Origin: Chryseobacterium sp. CH25
Lineage (GTDB): Bacteria; Bacteroidota; Bacteroidia; Flavobacteriales; Weeksellaceae
Reading direction: 5' to 3'
DNA: 64,000 nt
NCBI RefSeq assembly: GCF_004119455.1
Contig: NZ_NRQT01000002.1
Location: 255,501 to 319,500, forward strand
The notes beneath the pieces are model-generated. The model searched no databases. It saw only the letters and a list, made by a program, of their open reading frames with translations, and was not told the origin of the DNA. Both the position numbers and the translations under genes were made by a program. Position 1 is the first letter of the stretch, and each line of letters begins with the position of its first letter. Of the stretch, positions 57,368 through 64,000 are shown in pieces.

Positions 57368-57948
57368 TTAGAACGGAATTCTTTCCAAAGTCATTTTTAA
57401 GGATAGTGCAAAGACTCCAGATGAGACAAAAAGGATCCAGTCTTTTTTGTTGACCTTGAAAATATTCAGCAAAATAAACAGCAAAATTAGAATAGCTCCA
57501 ACAATAACGATCTGTCCCAGTTCTAAGCCAATATTAAAACCTAATAATGGAACTGCAATACTTTGACTTTTGGCAATCATTACTCTTGCTGTATTGGCAA
57601 AGCCCATCCCGTGAACCAATCCAAAGATCAGGGCAAGATAGTAATTGGCACGCATTAACGTCTGTTTCTGGTTTTTCATGATAATATTATCAAGAGAAGT
57701 CAGAACGATGGTTAACGGAATTAGAAACTCAACCCAATCCGAAGGAACTCTGAAAACATCAAGAATACTTAAAGCCAATGTAATGGAATGCCCAATAGTG
57801 AATGCTGTGACAAGAATCAGTATTTTTTCCAGTCACTATAAGAATAGACAGCAATCAGAGCCAGAACAAAGAGTTGATGATCTAAGGCGTCAAGGGAAAT
57901 AATGTGCTCCCAGCCAAGATTTAAATAAAATAGGAAATCCTGCATCAT
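57368..57948 (-). pseudogene. HupE/UreJ family membrane protein, frameshifted
   Basis: From the ATG at 57948 the frame reads MMQDFLFYLNLGWEHIISLD, LDHQLFVLAL and a stop soon after. One extra A in the six-base run at 57823-57828 joins it to VTAFTIGHSITLALSILD and the long second part with GLVHGMGFA and GFNIGLELGQ. The restored protein has 193 residues, and its His-rich helices are typical of HupE/UreJ, nickel/metal-related permeases. It is divergent from a DUF6702 gene; the pair with an M1 peptidase recurs in flavobacteria as I recall. Confidence 0.82.
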
Positions 57949-57960
57949 AAAGTAAAATAT

Positions 57961-57997
57961 AATGCGTACGAAAATAATGATTAATTTCGTACACATT
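57961..57997. promoter_or_regulatory. Symmetric divergent promoter/operator between hupE/ureJ-like and DUF6702 genes
   Basis: AATGCGTACGAAA (57961-57973) and TTTCGTACACATT (57985-57997) are inverted repeats with one mismatch. Each arm also contains a variant -7 element (TATTTTCG on the minus strand, TAATTTCG on the plus strand), so both genes may be controlled by one factor binding the dyad. Confidence 0.55.
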
Positions 57998-58015
57998 ATT
58001 TAAAAGTCAGGGTTT

Positions 58016-58516
58016 ATGAAGAAATTGTGGCTATTGTTGCTTCCAATTGTATTTTTATTATCTTTTACAAAAGTATGGCATCCTTATCATGTAGGATCCG
58101 TAGAGATTAACTATAGCTCTAAGTCTAAAACATTTGAAGTCACAGGCAGATTTTTTCTTGATGATCTGGAAAATGGTCTCGGGAAAAAGTATGGTGGAAC
58201 TTTTCATTTCAATGATGACAAGTACAAAGCAAAACTTAATGAGGCACTGTCTAAATATTGCCAGGAATATTTTAAACTGAAAACAGACAATAAATTTCTT
58301 AAGGTAAATTATATAGGATATGAAGAAGACCAGGAATCTGTAAATGTCTATTTAGAATCAGAGCCTGTTGCCAATCCTAAAAAAGTAGAAACCGCTGTGA
58401 GTTTTCTATACAACCTCTTTGATGACCAGATCAATATTGTTCATATCATTGTAAACGGAGACCGAAAGAGTGAAAAATTAGCCTATCCTAATCGATATAT
58501 GTATAAACAGTTCTAG
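58016..58516 (+). CDS. DUF6702 family exported protein
   Basis: A 166-residue protein with signal peptide (MKKLWLLLLPIVFLLSFTKV). The mature part starts WHPYHVGSVEINYSSKSKTF and continues GRFFLDDLENGL, as in DUF6702. Function unknown; its divergent neighbour suggests a link to metal handling. It overlaps the AcpH gene tail to tail by four bases. Confidence 0.88.
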   Translation: MKKLWLLLLPIVFLLSFTKVWHPYHVGSVEINYSSKSKTFEVTGRFFLDDLENGLGKKYGGTFHFNDDKYKAKLNEALSKYCQEYFKLKTDNKFLKVNYIGYEEDQESVNVYLESEPVANPKKVETAVSFLYNLFDDQINIVHIIVNGDRKSEKLAYPNRYMYKQF

Positions 58517-59106
58517 TTTTCCAACTGAATCAAAGCGTTGACCCCTTTTGCGTGAGCCAGAAGGTCAGGGAAAAAGTCATTATAACATTCCTGAAGAAAA
58601 TCTTTATTACTTAAAAAAGCTTCAAAAACAGGAATATCCTTATCCAGATACTTTGCTTTGTTCAATACATTTTGAATGCTGAATTTAATTCCCCAGTCTT
58701 CACGGTAATTATAAAGCCAGTCATCATGTTCCATTTTTGCCAGCATTCTTTTGAAATTTTCAGGGAGCCATTCTTCATTGGCATTTAAAATACTATAGAC
58801 ACGTAAAGAATGTGCCTTCCATTGGGCAAGAGAATTCAGAGAAAGATCATTAGCTACAAAATAATCCATGGAAACATCTACAAAAGCTCCGGCATAAAGT
58901 CTTACCAACGGAGCGAAAACTTTTTTAGCTTCATGAATGGCTGGGTGTGAGTCTGTGAAGGTATCTATGGCTCTGTGTAAAGTAATTCCATCCTGAATAT
59001 CCTTAGGGAAAGAAAAACGATCCCTGTTTCGGATAAAATCTTCCAAAAACTGGCCGACAACTTGTCCGTCAGTGAACGTGAGAAAAGAATGCGCCAGATA
59101 ATTCAT
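58513..59106 (-). CDS. Acyl-carrier-protein phosphodiesterase-like protein (AcpH)
   Basis: A 197-residue protein of the AcpH group, which removes phosphopantetheine from ACP. The N-terminal MNYLAHSFL, the metal-site motif GITLHRAIDTFTDSHP (about 41-56) and the VDVSMDYFVAND block near 77 are conserved family features. Four bases overlap with the VanW gene upstream, so they are translationally coupled. Confidence 0.9.
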   Translation of the reverse strand: MNYLAHSFLTFTDGQVVGQFLEDFIRNRDRFSFPKDIQDGITLHRAIDTFTDSHPAIHEAKKVFAPLVRLYAGAFVDVSMDYFVANDLSLNSLAQWKAHSLRVYSILNANEEWLPENFKRMLAKMEHDDWLYNYREDWGIKFSIQNVLNKAKYLDKDIPVFEAFLSNKDFLQECYNDFFPDLLAHAKGVNALIQLEN

Positions 59107-59810
59107 AAACGAATATAAAAATTTTTAAACAAAGTTTGGCTATTGCTTACTGTTTCCACCCAAACTCCTTTTTCAATTTCAAGATATCTAAACTCAATTT
59201 TGTTTAAAGTGACTTCTTCGGGTGAAATCAAACTGAGATGAAGTTCATCATCATTTATCTTACATTTAAACTGTACAGGAAATGAAAAAGGATTCTGAAC
59301 CTGAAGATCCTTGTAACCATACACTACTGTGCAGTCTGAACCTAAAGGAGTAAAACGCTCCTCTTCCTTATAAATATCCATAGAATGTGGATATCTTTCC
59401 AGAATATTTAATCCGGATTGAAGCGCCAGATGATATAAAATAGAAGAAAACTGACAGATCCCACCACCAAAATCACTTGAAACAGTATTGTTGATGAGGT
59501 TTCGTCCTTCCTTAAAATTATTCTTTTCACTAGGCTTTCCAACCATTTTCCAGAAAGAAAATACTTCACCGGGATGAAGAACCAGGTGATTAATCTTATC
59601 ACCTACAACTTTTAAATTGTGAATTTTATTTTGATGAAAAGCTCCACTTTTAATGATTTGCTTAAGTTGTACAGAATATTCACCAATATTTTCTGTACGA
59701 TATTCTTTAGGATAGATATAATTGTTGCTTTGTTCATCGAAATATCGCTGCAAAAGTTTCATCTGCAGTTTCCATGAATGAGGAAGCCATTTTTTTAATT
59801 GCTGCTTCAT
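59103..59810 (-). CDS. VanW family protein
   Basis: A 235-residue protein with the VanW core: HPGEVFSFWKMVGKPS near 75-90, then GGGICQFSSILYHLAL near 115-130, with a conserved Cys next to the Gly run. VanW is found beside vancomycin-resistance genes, but its function is unknown. I use the ATG at 59810, which overlaps the methyltransferase stop (ATGA); longer starts overlap the neighbour more. No glycopeptide-resistance genes are here. Confidence 0.9.
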   Translation of the reverse strand: MKQQLKKWLPHSWKLQMKLLQRYFDEQSNNYIYPKEYRTENIGEYSVQLKQIIKSGAFHQNKIHNLKVVGDKINHLVLHPGEVFSFWKMVGKPSEKNNFKEGRNLINNTVSSDFGGGICQFSSILYHLALQSGLNILERYPHSMDIYKEEERFTPLGSDCTVVYGYKDLQVQNPFSFPVQFKCKINDDELHLSLISPEEVTLNKIEFRYLEIEKGVWVETVSNSQTLFKNFYIRL

Positions 59811-60478
59811 ATCTTTTCTAAAACAGTAATGTGATAGGATGCCCAATTCTTTAGAAAAGTGCGACAAAGAAAAATATCTAAAGGCAGAAATAATTTTCGG
59901 ATGGCTTTTGGCAGCCTGTGAATCGGGAAAAATAAGACTCCGGTTGTATTTTTAACTTTCCAATGATCTTTTGAGAGCTCAGCAACATCTGAAACCGAAA
60001 GGCTGTTGCCTGCATGCCAGTCTTCCTGTGGAGAAACAGATTTCTTTCTGCTTTTTACAGGATAATCAAAGATCAGCGTTCCGTTTTTATTTAACTTCTG
60101 ATAGCATTCATTTAAAAATGCTTTTGTTTCTTCCCGGTTTTGATGCATAATGACATGAAAACAGAAAATGCAGTCGAATTTCTCATGAAAAGGTATTCCT
60201 GAAATTTCACCTACTGCCAGAATTTTTTCAGGATGTTTTTCACGGGCAACATTCAGCATATTTTCACTGAAATCTGTGCCGTGAGTAGCAAAATTCAATA
60301 ACCGGCCTGTTCCGCAGCCCAGATCCAGAACTTTTGTGTATTTTTTGTCTTGGAAATAAGAAGTTAAAAAAGCTCTTTCCTGTTGGTCAATATATTGGCC
60401 GTATGAGTTTCCGAAACGGTTCTCATCATAGGATTTAGCAAGGTTGCTGTAATATTCCAGAATACTTGTTTTCATCAT
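59807..60478 (-). CDS. Class I SAM-dependent methyltransferase
   Basis: A 223-residue methyltransferase of the Methyltransf_11/25 type: motif I is VLDLGCGTGRLLNFA near 49-63, motif II is GTDFSENML, and FDCIFCFHVIMH near 103 is motif III. Its substrate is unknown. It forms a coupled operon with vanW and acpH. Codon 1 and 2 are both Met. Confidence 0.9.
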   Translation of the reverse strand: MMKTSILEYYSNLAKSYDENRFGNSYGQYIDQQERAFLTSYFQDKKYTKVLDLGCGTGRLLNFATHGTDFSENMLNVAREKHPEKILAVGEISGIPFHEKFDCIFCFHVIMHQNREETKAFLNECYQKLNKNGTLIFDYPVKSRKKSVSPQEDWHAGNSLSVSDVAELSKDHWKVKNTTGVLFFPIHRLPKAIRKLFLPLDIFLCRTFLKNWASYHITVLEKI

Positions 60479-60559
60479 TTAAAAATCTTGTGTTAAGATC
60501 ATTAATTTTATTGATTTCTACAATTTTTATTCTGGGTTTTTGTTTTTTTTAAATTAAAA

Positions 60560-60596
60560 TCACCAACCTCAGGGATTTTTTTATAGAGGCTGGTGA
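60560..60596 (-). terminator. radA terminator
   Basis: TCACCA and TGGTGA with further pairing (CCTC/GAGG) around an AT-rich loop; on the minus strand it is followed by TTTTAATTT. It lies 14 bases after the radA stop. Confidence 0.8.
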
Positions 60597-60609
60597 TGTT
60601 GTATTTTCT

Positions 60610-61959
60610 TTAAAAAAGTCTTTCGTGGAAATCTTCAATTTTACTTACTTCTTCAATTTTGATCCCGAATTTTCTTTTCGGAATTTTGTTAAGATTGGAA
60701 ACGAATATTTTTTCATAGCCCAGCTTTTCTGCTTCAGTAATTCTTTGTTCAACCTGAGCAATAGGACGAATTTCCCCACTTAACCCAATCTCTCCGGCAA
60801 AACAATAATGCTCTGAAATGGCTATGTCTTCATTGGAGGAAAGAACAGATGCAATAACAGCCAAGTCCAAAGCCGGATCATCTGTTTTTATACCTCCTGT
60901 AATATTAAGGAAGACATCTTTAGCTCCTAATTGGAAACCAGCTCTTTTTTCAAGGACTGCTAAAAGCATATTCAATCTTTTTGAATCAAACCCGGTACAG
61001 CTTCTTTGAGGAGTACCGTAAACAGCTGTGCTTACCAAGGCCTGAATTTCCAAAAGCATCGGTCTGTTTCCTTCTAAAGTTACCGCCACAGAATTTCCGG
61101 AAAGCTCTTCAAATTTCTTGGTAATAAGGATTTCTGAAGGGTTTTTGATTTCCTTCAAGCCCTGGGAGATCATTTCATAAATTCCAATTTCAGAAGTAGA
61201 TCCAAAACGGTTTTTGTTCGCTCTCAATAATCTGAAAAGGTGATTTCGGTCTCCGTCAAAATTTAAAACCACATCTACCATGTGCTCCAATACTTTTGGT
61301 CCGGCAATTTGGCCGTCTTTGGTAATATGACCTACCAAAAATACAGGGACACTATTTTCCTTAGCATATTTAATGATCTCATTGGAGCATTCTCTGATCT
61401 GAGAAACCGTTCCTGGAGAACTTTCTATTAATTGAGACTGAAGTGTCTGGATAGAATCAATGATCATGAAATCTGGTTCCAGTTTTTTAGCTTCGTGGAG
61501 AATTTTTTCTAATGAAGTTTCTGTAAATAGGAAACAGTTCGGGTTTTGAATATCCGTTAATCTGTCTGCTCTCATTTTAATCTGAGAAGCACTTTCTTCC
61601 CCTGAAACATAGAAGATTTTTTTCTTCATTTTTAAGGCAAGCTGAAGGAGTAGGGTAGATTTCCCGATTCCCGGCTCACCACCAATCAAAGTAACGGAAC
61701 CTAAAACAATTCCACCCCCAAGAACACGGTTCAGTTCTTCAGAAGGTGTTTTAAGTCTCGGTTCTTCACTGGTTTCTACCTCAATGATATTGATGACATG
61801 TTGTTTCGTTTTTGAGAAGGGAACCGCTTTGCTATTAGGTTTTTCCACCACTTCTTCCACAAGAGTATTCCATTGACCGCAGTTTTTACATTGCCCCATC
61901 CATTGGGAATATTGAGATCCACAGTTTTGACAGAAATATGCCGTTTTCAGTTTTGCCAT
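60610..61959 (-). CDS. radA: DNA repair protein RadA
   Basis: A 449-residue recombination helicase that processes branched intermediates. The N-terminal zinc finger is CQNCGSQYSQWMGQCKNCG (about 9-27), the Walker A is GGEPGIGKSTLLLQ (about 92-105), and the RadA-specific KNRFGSTSEIG is near 249-259. The C-terminal Lon-like domain follows, with GEIGLSGEIRP near 400. Monocistronic. Confidence 0.97.
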   Translation of the reverse strand: MAKLKTAYFCQNCGSQYSQWMGQCKNCGQWNTLVEEVVEKPNSKAVPFSKTKQHVINIIEVETSEEPRLKTPSEELNRVLGGGIVLGSVTLIGGEPGIGKSTLLLQLALKMKKKIFYVSGEESASQIKMRADRLTDIQNPNCFLFTETSLEKILHEAKKLEPDFMIIDSIQTLQSQLIESSPGTVSQIRECSNEIIKYAKENSVPVFLVGHITKDGQIAGPKVLEHMVDVVLNFDGDRNHLFRLLRANKNRFGSTSEIGIYEMISQGLKEIKNPSEILITKKFEELSGNSVAVTLEGNRPMLLEIQALVSTAVYGTPQRSCTGFDSKRLNMLLAVLEKRAGFQLGAKDVFLNITGGIKTDDPALDLAVIASVLSSNEDIAISEHYCFAGEIGLSGEIRPIAQVEQRITEAEKLGYEKIFVSNLNKIPKRKFGIKIEEVSKIEDFHERLF

Positions 61960-62190
61960 ACTGCGAAGTTATAAAAAAAGCATTTTTTTCGAGACTTAAA
62001 TGGGTTAAAAAATATCAAAGATCAGAATAGAGCAATAATGAGATTGATTTCCTAGGTTATCAGAATCTCGTTTTGATGTTTTTGATCTATCTCTATTGTA
62101 AATAAAAAAAATACCTAGGTTTTATGGGTGTTTGAAGTGTGTTTCCGTATTTTCAAAATCTAAAAGATTGCTTTGTATCTCTTTTTCCCA

Positions 62191-62198
62191 TAACTTTG
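62191..62198 (+). promoter_or_regulatory. Promoter -7 element for pyrG
   Basis: TAACTTTG matches TAnnTTTG 15 bases before the ATG at 62214. It rules out the upstream in-frame start at 62139. Confidence 0.65.
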
Positions 62199-62213
62199 CA
62201 CAAACCTAATCTA

Positions 62214-63824
62214 ATGAGTAAAAAGAATACAAAATACATCTTTGTGACAGGAGGTGTTACTTCATCTTTGGGAAAAGGAATCGTTTCTGCTTCTCTGGGA
62301 CTATTGCTAAAATCACGCGGTTTTAACGTAACGATCCAAAAACTTGATCCTTATATCAATATCGACCCGGGAACTTTGAATCCTTATGAACACGGAGAGT
62401 GTTATGTGACTGAAGATGGTGCGGAGACGGATCTGGATTTAGGTCACTACGAGCGTTACCTTGATGCTCCTACATCCCAAAACAACAACGTTACTACAGG
62501 AAAAATCTACCAGACTGTAATTGAAAAAGAAAGAAAAGGAGATTTCCTTGGAAAAACAGTTCAGGTAATTCCTCATATTACTAACGAAATTAAGCGTAGA
62601 ATTAAAATCCTTTCTAAACAAAACTACGATATCATCATTACTGAGATCGGAGGAACAGTAGGGGATATTGAATCTTTACCATACATTGAAACTGTTCGTC
62701 AGTTGAAATGGGAATTGGGAGAGAACAATTCTATGGTGATTCACCTTACTTTATTGCCTTACCTAGCTTCAAGTGGAGAGTTAAAAACAAAACCATCTCA
62801 GCACTCTGTTCGTCAGTTGATGGAAAGCGGAATTATGGCTGATGTATTGGTTTGTAGAACTGAACACAAAATTCCAAAAGATCAGAGAGCAAAATTGGCT
62901 CAGTTCTGTAACGTTCCATTAGAAAACGTTATCGAATGTAAGGATATGGAAACAATCTATGAAGTTCCAATGTATCTTCAGAAGCAAAACTTTGATGATG
63001 TAGTATTGAAAGAGCTGGATCTGAAAAGTGATAAAGATGCTGATCTTAAAGACTGGAAAACTTTTGTGAAGAAATTCCAGAACCCTAAGAAAACTGTTGA
63101 AATTGCATTGGTAGGAAAATACGTTTCCCTTCAGGATTCTTACATTTCTATTGCTGAAGCATTCAAACATGCCGGAGCTGACCTTGAAACTGAAGTAAAA
63201 GTAAGATGGGTATACAGTGGAGATATTACAGAAGAGAACATCAAAGAGACTCTGAAAGGAGTAAACGGTATTCTTGTAGCTCCAGGTTTCGGAGACAGAG
63301 GAATTGAAGGAAAAGTTCTTACTGCAAAATATGCAAGAGAAAACAATATTCCAATGTTGGGAATCTGTTTAGGAATGCAGATTATGACCATTGAATTTGC
63401 AAGAAATGTTTTAGGACATACGAAAGCAAACTCTATGGAATTTGATACAGCAACTCCGGATCCTGTAATTTCAATCATGGAAGAGCAGAAAAATGTAATT
63501 GATAAAGGTGGAACAATGCGTCTTGGAGCATGGAAGTGTGCGTTGAAAAACGGATCTAAGCTGCACGATATCTATGGAAGCAAAAATATTTCTGAAAGAC
63601 ACCGTCACCGTTATGAATTCAACAGTGATTATCTTCAGGATTTTGAAAAGAATGGCTTCTTAGCTACAGGAACAAACCCGGAAACAGGATTGGTAGAAGC
63701 ATTGGAATTACCAGGTCACCCATTCTATGTTGGGGTACAGTATCACCCAGAATACAAGAGTACGGTAGCTACACCGCATCCTTTATTCAGAGCTTTCATT
63801 AAAGCTTGTGAAACTTCTAAGTAA
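62214..63824 (+). CDS. pyrG: CTP synthase PyrG
   Basis: A 536-residue enzyme that makes CTP from UTP, ATP and glutamine. The synthase half starts KYIFVTGGVTSSLGKGI (about 6-22). The glutaminase half has the nucleophile Cys in MLGICLGMQ near 384 and the His/Glu pair in YHPEYKST near 515. I use the ATG at 62214 because of the promoter at 62191 and because it gives the family N-terminus. Confidence 0.98.
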   Translation: MSKKNTKYIFVTGGVTSSLGKGIVSASLGLLLKSRGFNVTIQKLDPYINIDPGTLNPYEHGECYVTEDGAETDLDLGHYERYLDAPTSQNNNVTTGKIYQTVIEKERKGDFLGKTVQVIPHITNEIKRRIKILSKQNYDIIITEIGGTVGDIESLPYIETVRQLKWELGENNSMVIHLTLLPYLASSGELKTKPSQHSVRQLMESGIMADVLVCRTEHKIPKDQRAKLAQFCNVPLENVIECKDMETIYEVPMYLQKQNFDDVVLKELDLKSDKDADLKDWKTFVKKFQNPKKTVEIALVGKYVSLQDSYISIAEAFKHAGADLETEVKVRWVYSGDITEENIKETLKGVNGILVAPGFGDRGIEGKVLTAKYARENNIPMLGICLGMQIMTIEFARNVLGHTKANSMEFDTATPDPVISIMEEQKNVIDKGGTMRLGAWKCALKNGSKLHDIYGSKNISERHRHRYEFNSDYLQDFEKNGFLATGTNPETGLVEALELPGHPFYVGVQYHPEYKSTVATPHPLFRAFIKACETSK

Positions 63825-63906
63825 GATGTTTTAGTGTGGGAAGAGTATTAAATTCAACCCCACAATAACAAATAAGGTAATTTTTTACCATAAACGTCTA
63901 TTCATA

Positions 63907-63937
63907 AACTCAGGTTGATTTTTCTCAGCCTGAGTTT
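63907..63937 (+). terminator. pyrG terminator
   Basis: AAACTCAGG and CCTGAGTTT pair across 13 bases and are followed by a T/A-rich run, about 80 bases after the stop. Confidence 0.8.
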
Positions 63938-63983
63938 ATTATATACTAATGTATTATAGTATAGAGTTTTGATAAAAAAACAG

Positions 63984-63991
63984 TATTTTTG
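63984..63991 (+). promoter_or_regulatory. Promoter -7 element for the gene beyond the window
   Basis: TATTTTTG matches TAnnTTTG near the window edge, so another plus-strand gene should begin within a few dozen bases past 64000. Confidence 0.5.
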
Positions 63992-64000
63992 TCAGCTCAA

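Noticed and set aside
59103..59867. Vancomycin-resistance cluster
   Set aside because: Only a VanW-family protein is present, without vanHAX, vanB or vanR/S-type genes.
62139..62213. N-terminal extension of pyrG
   Set aside because: The promoter -7 element (62191) lies inside it, and the family N-terminus begins at 62214.

Overview
The window is AT-rich chromosomal DNA from a flavobacterium, most likely Chryseobacterium or a close relative in the Weeksellaceae. I base this on Bacteroidetes-type promoters (TAnnTTTG) in front of many genes, almost no Shine-Dalgarno signal, secreted proteins with type IX secretion (T9SS) C-terminal tails, a lipidated subclass B1 metallo-beta-lactamase, and many small flavobacterial families of unknown function. 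The genus call is inference; the phylum call is secure.

Layout. 0-9 kb: lpxK (cut by the window edge), truA, an ABC exporter, a secreted M43 metalloprotease, and a four-gene unit of alpha/beta hydrolase, ECF sigma factor, membrane protein and methyltransferase. 9-15.7 kb: an MHS-type transporter, outer-membrane beta-barrel proteins, a T9SS cargo protein, and ribB behind an FMN riboswitch. 15.9-21.5 kb: a DUF2157/DUF4401/GDYXXLXY operon, DUF2200, hydrolases and the metallo-beta-lactamase. At 21.56-21.74 kb a gene-free stretch carries a cluster of DnaA-box-like 9-mers and could be a replication origin. 21.8-40 kb is a long minus-strand run of small accessory genes (DinB, tautomerase, serine hydrolases, VOC, Nudix, DUF1801, DUF2461, kelch and unknowns). 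40-45.6 kb is an accessory island: a degenerate tandem-repeat region, an XRE regulator with palindromic operators, a DUF262/HEPN gene pair, and a caspase-DUF3298 gene lying between groL and a partial copy of the groL 3' end. 45.7-47.7 kb is groSL. 47.9-48.6 kb holds three paralogous 44-46 residue peptides with double-glycine leaders and a conserved CC...C...WIGPGQ-CP core. 49.6-54.9 kb is a citrate/dicarboxylate uptake block facing a LytS/LytTR two-component pair. 54.9-64 kb holds an M1 aminopeptidase, HupE/UreJ, DUF6702, AcpH, VanW, a methyltransferase, radA and pyrG.

Two results matter most. First, the peptide family is laid out as two transcription units with near-duplicate promoter/leader sequences, which makes it a good candidate for an undescribed secreted peptide system. 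Second, six genes (lpxK, a TonB-type receptor, a VOC protein, a phosphodiester glycosidase, hupE/ureJ and the caspase), and perhaps a seventh very short one, are broken in the same way: one base is missing from an A or T homopolymer, and restoring it gives an intact family-like protein. This looks more like homopolymer-length error in the assembly than six real pseudogenes. I annotate these genes at their restored full extent.
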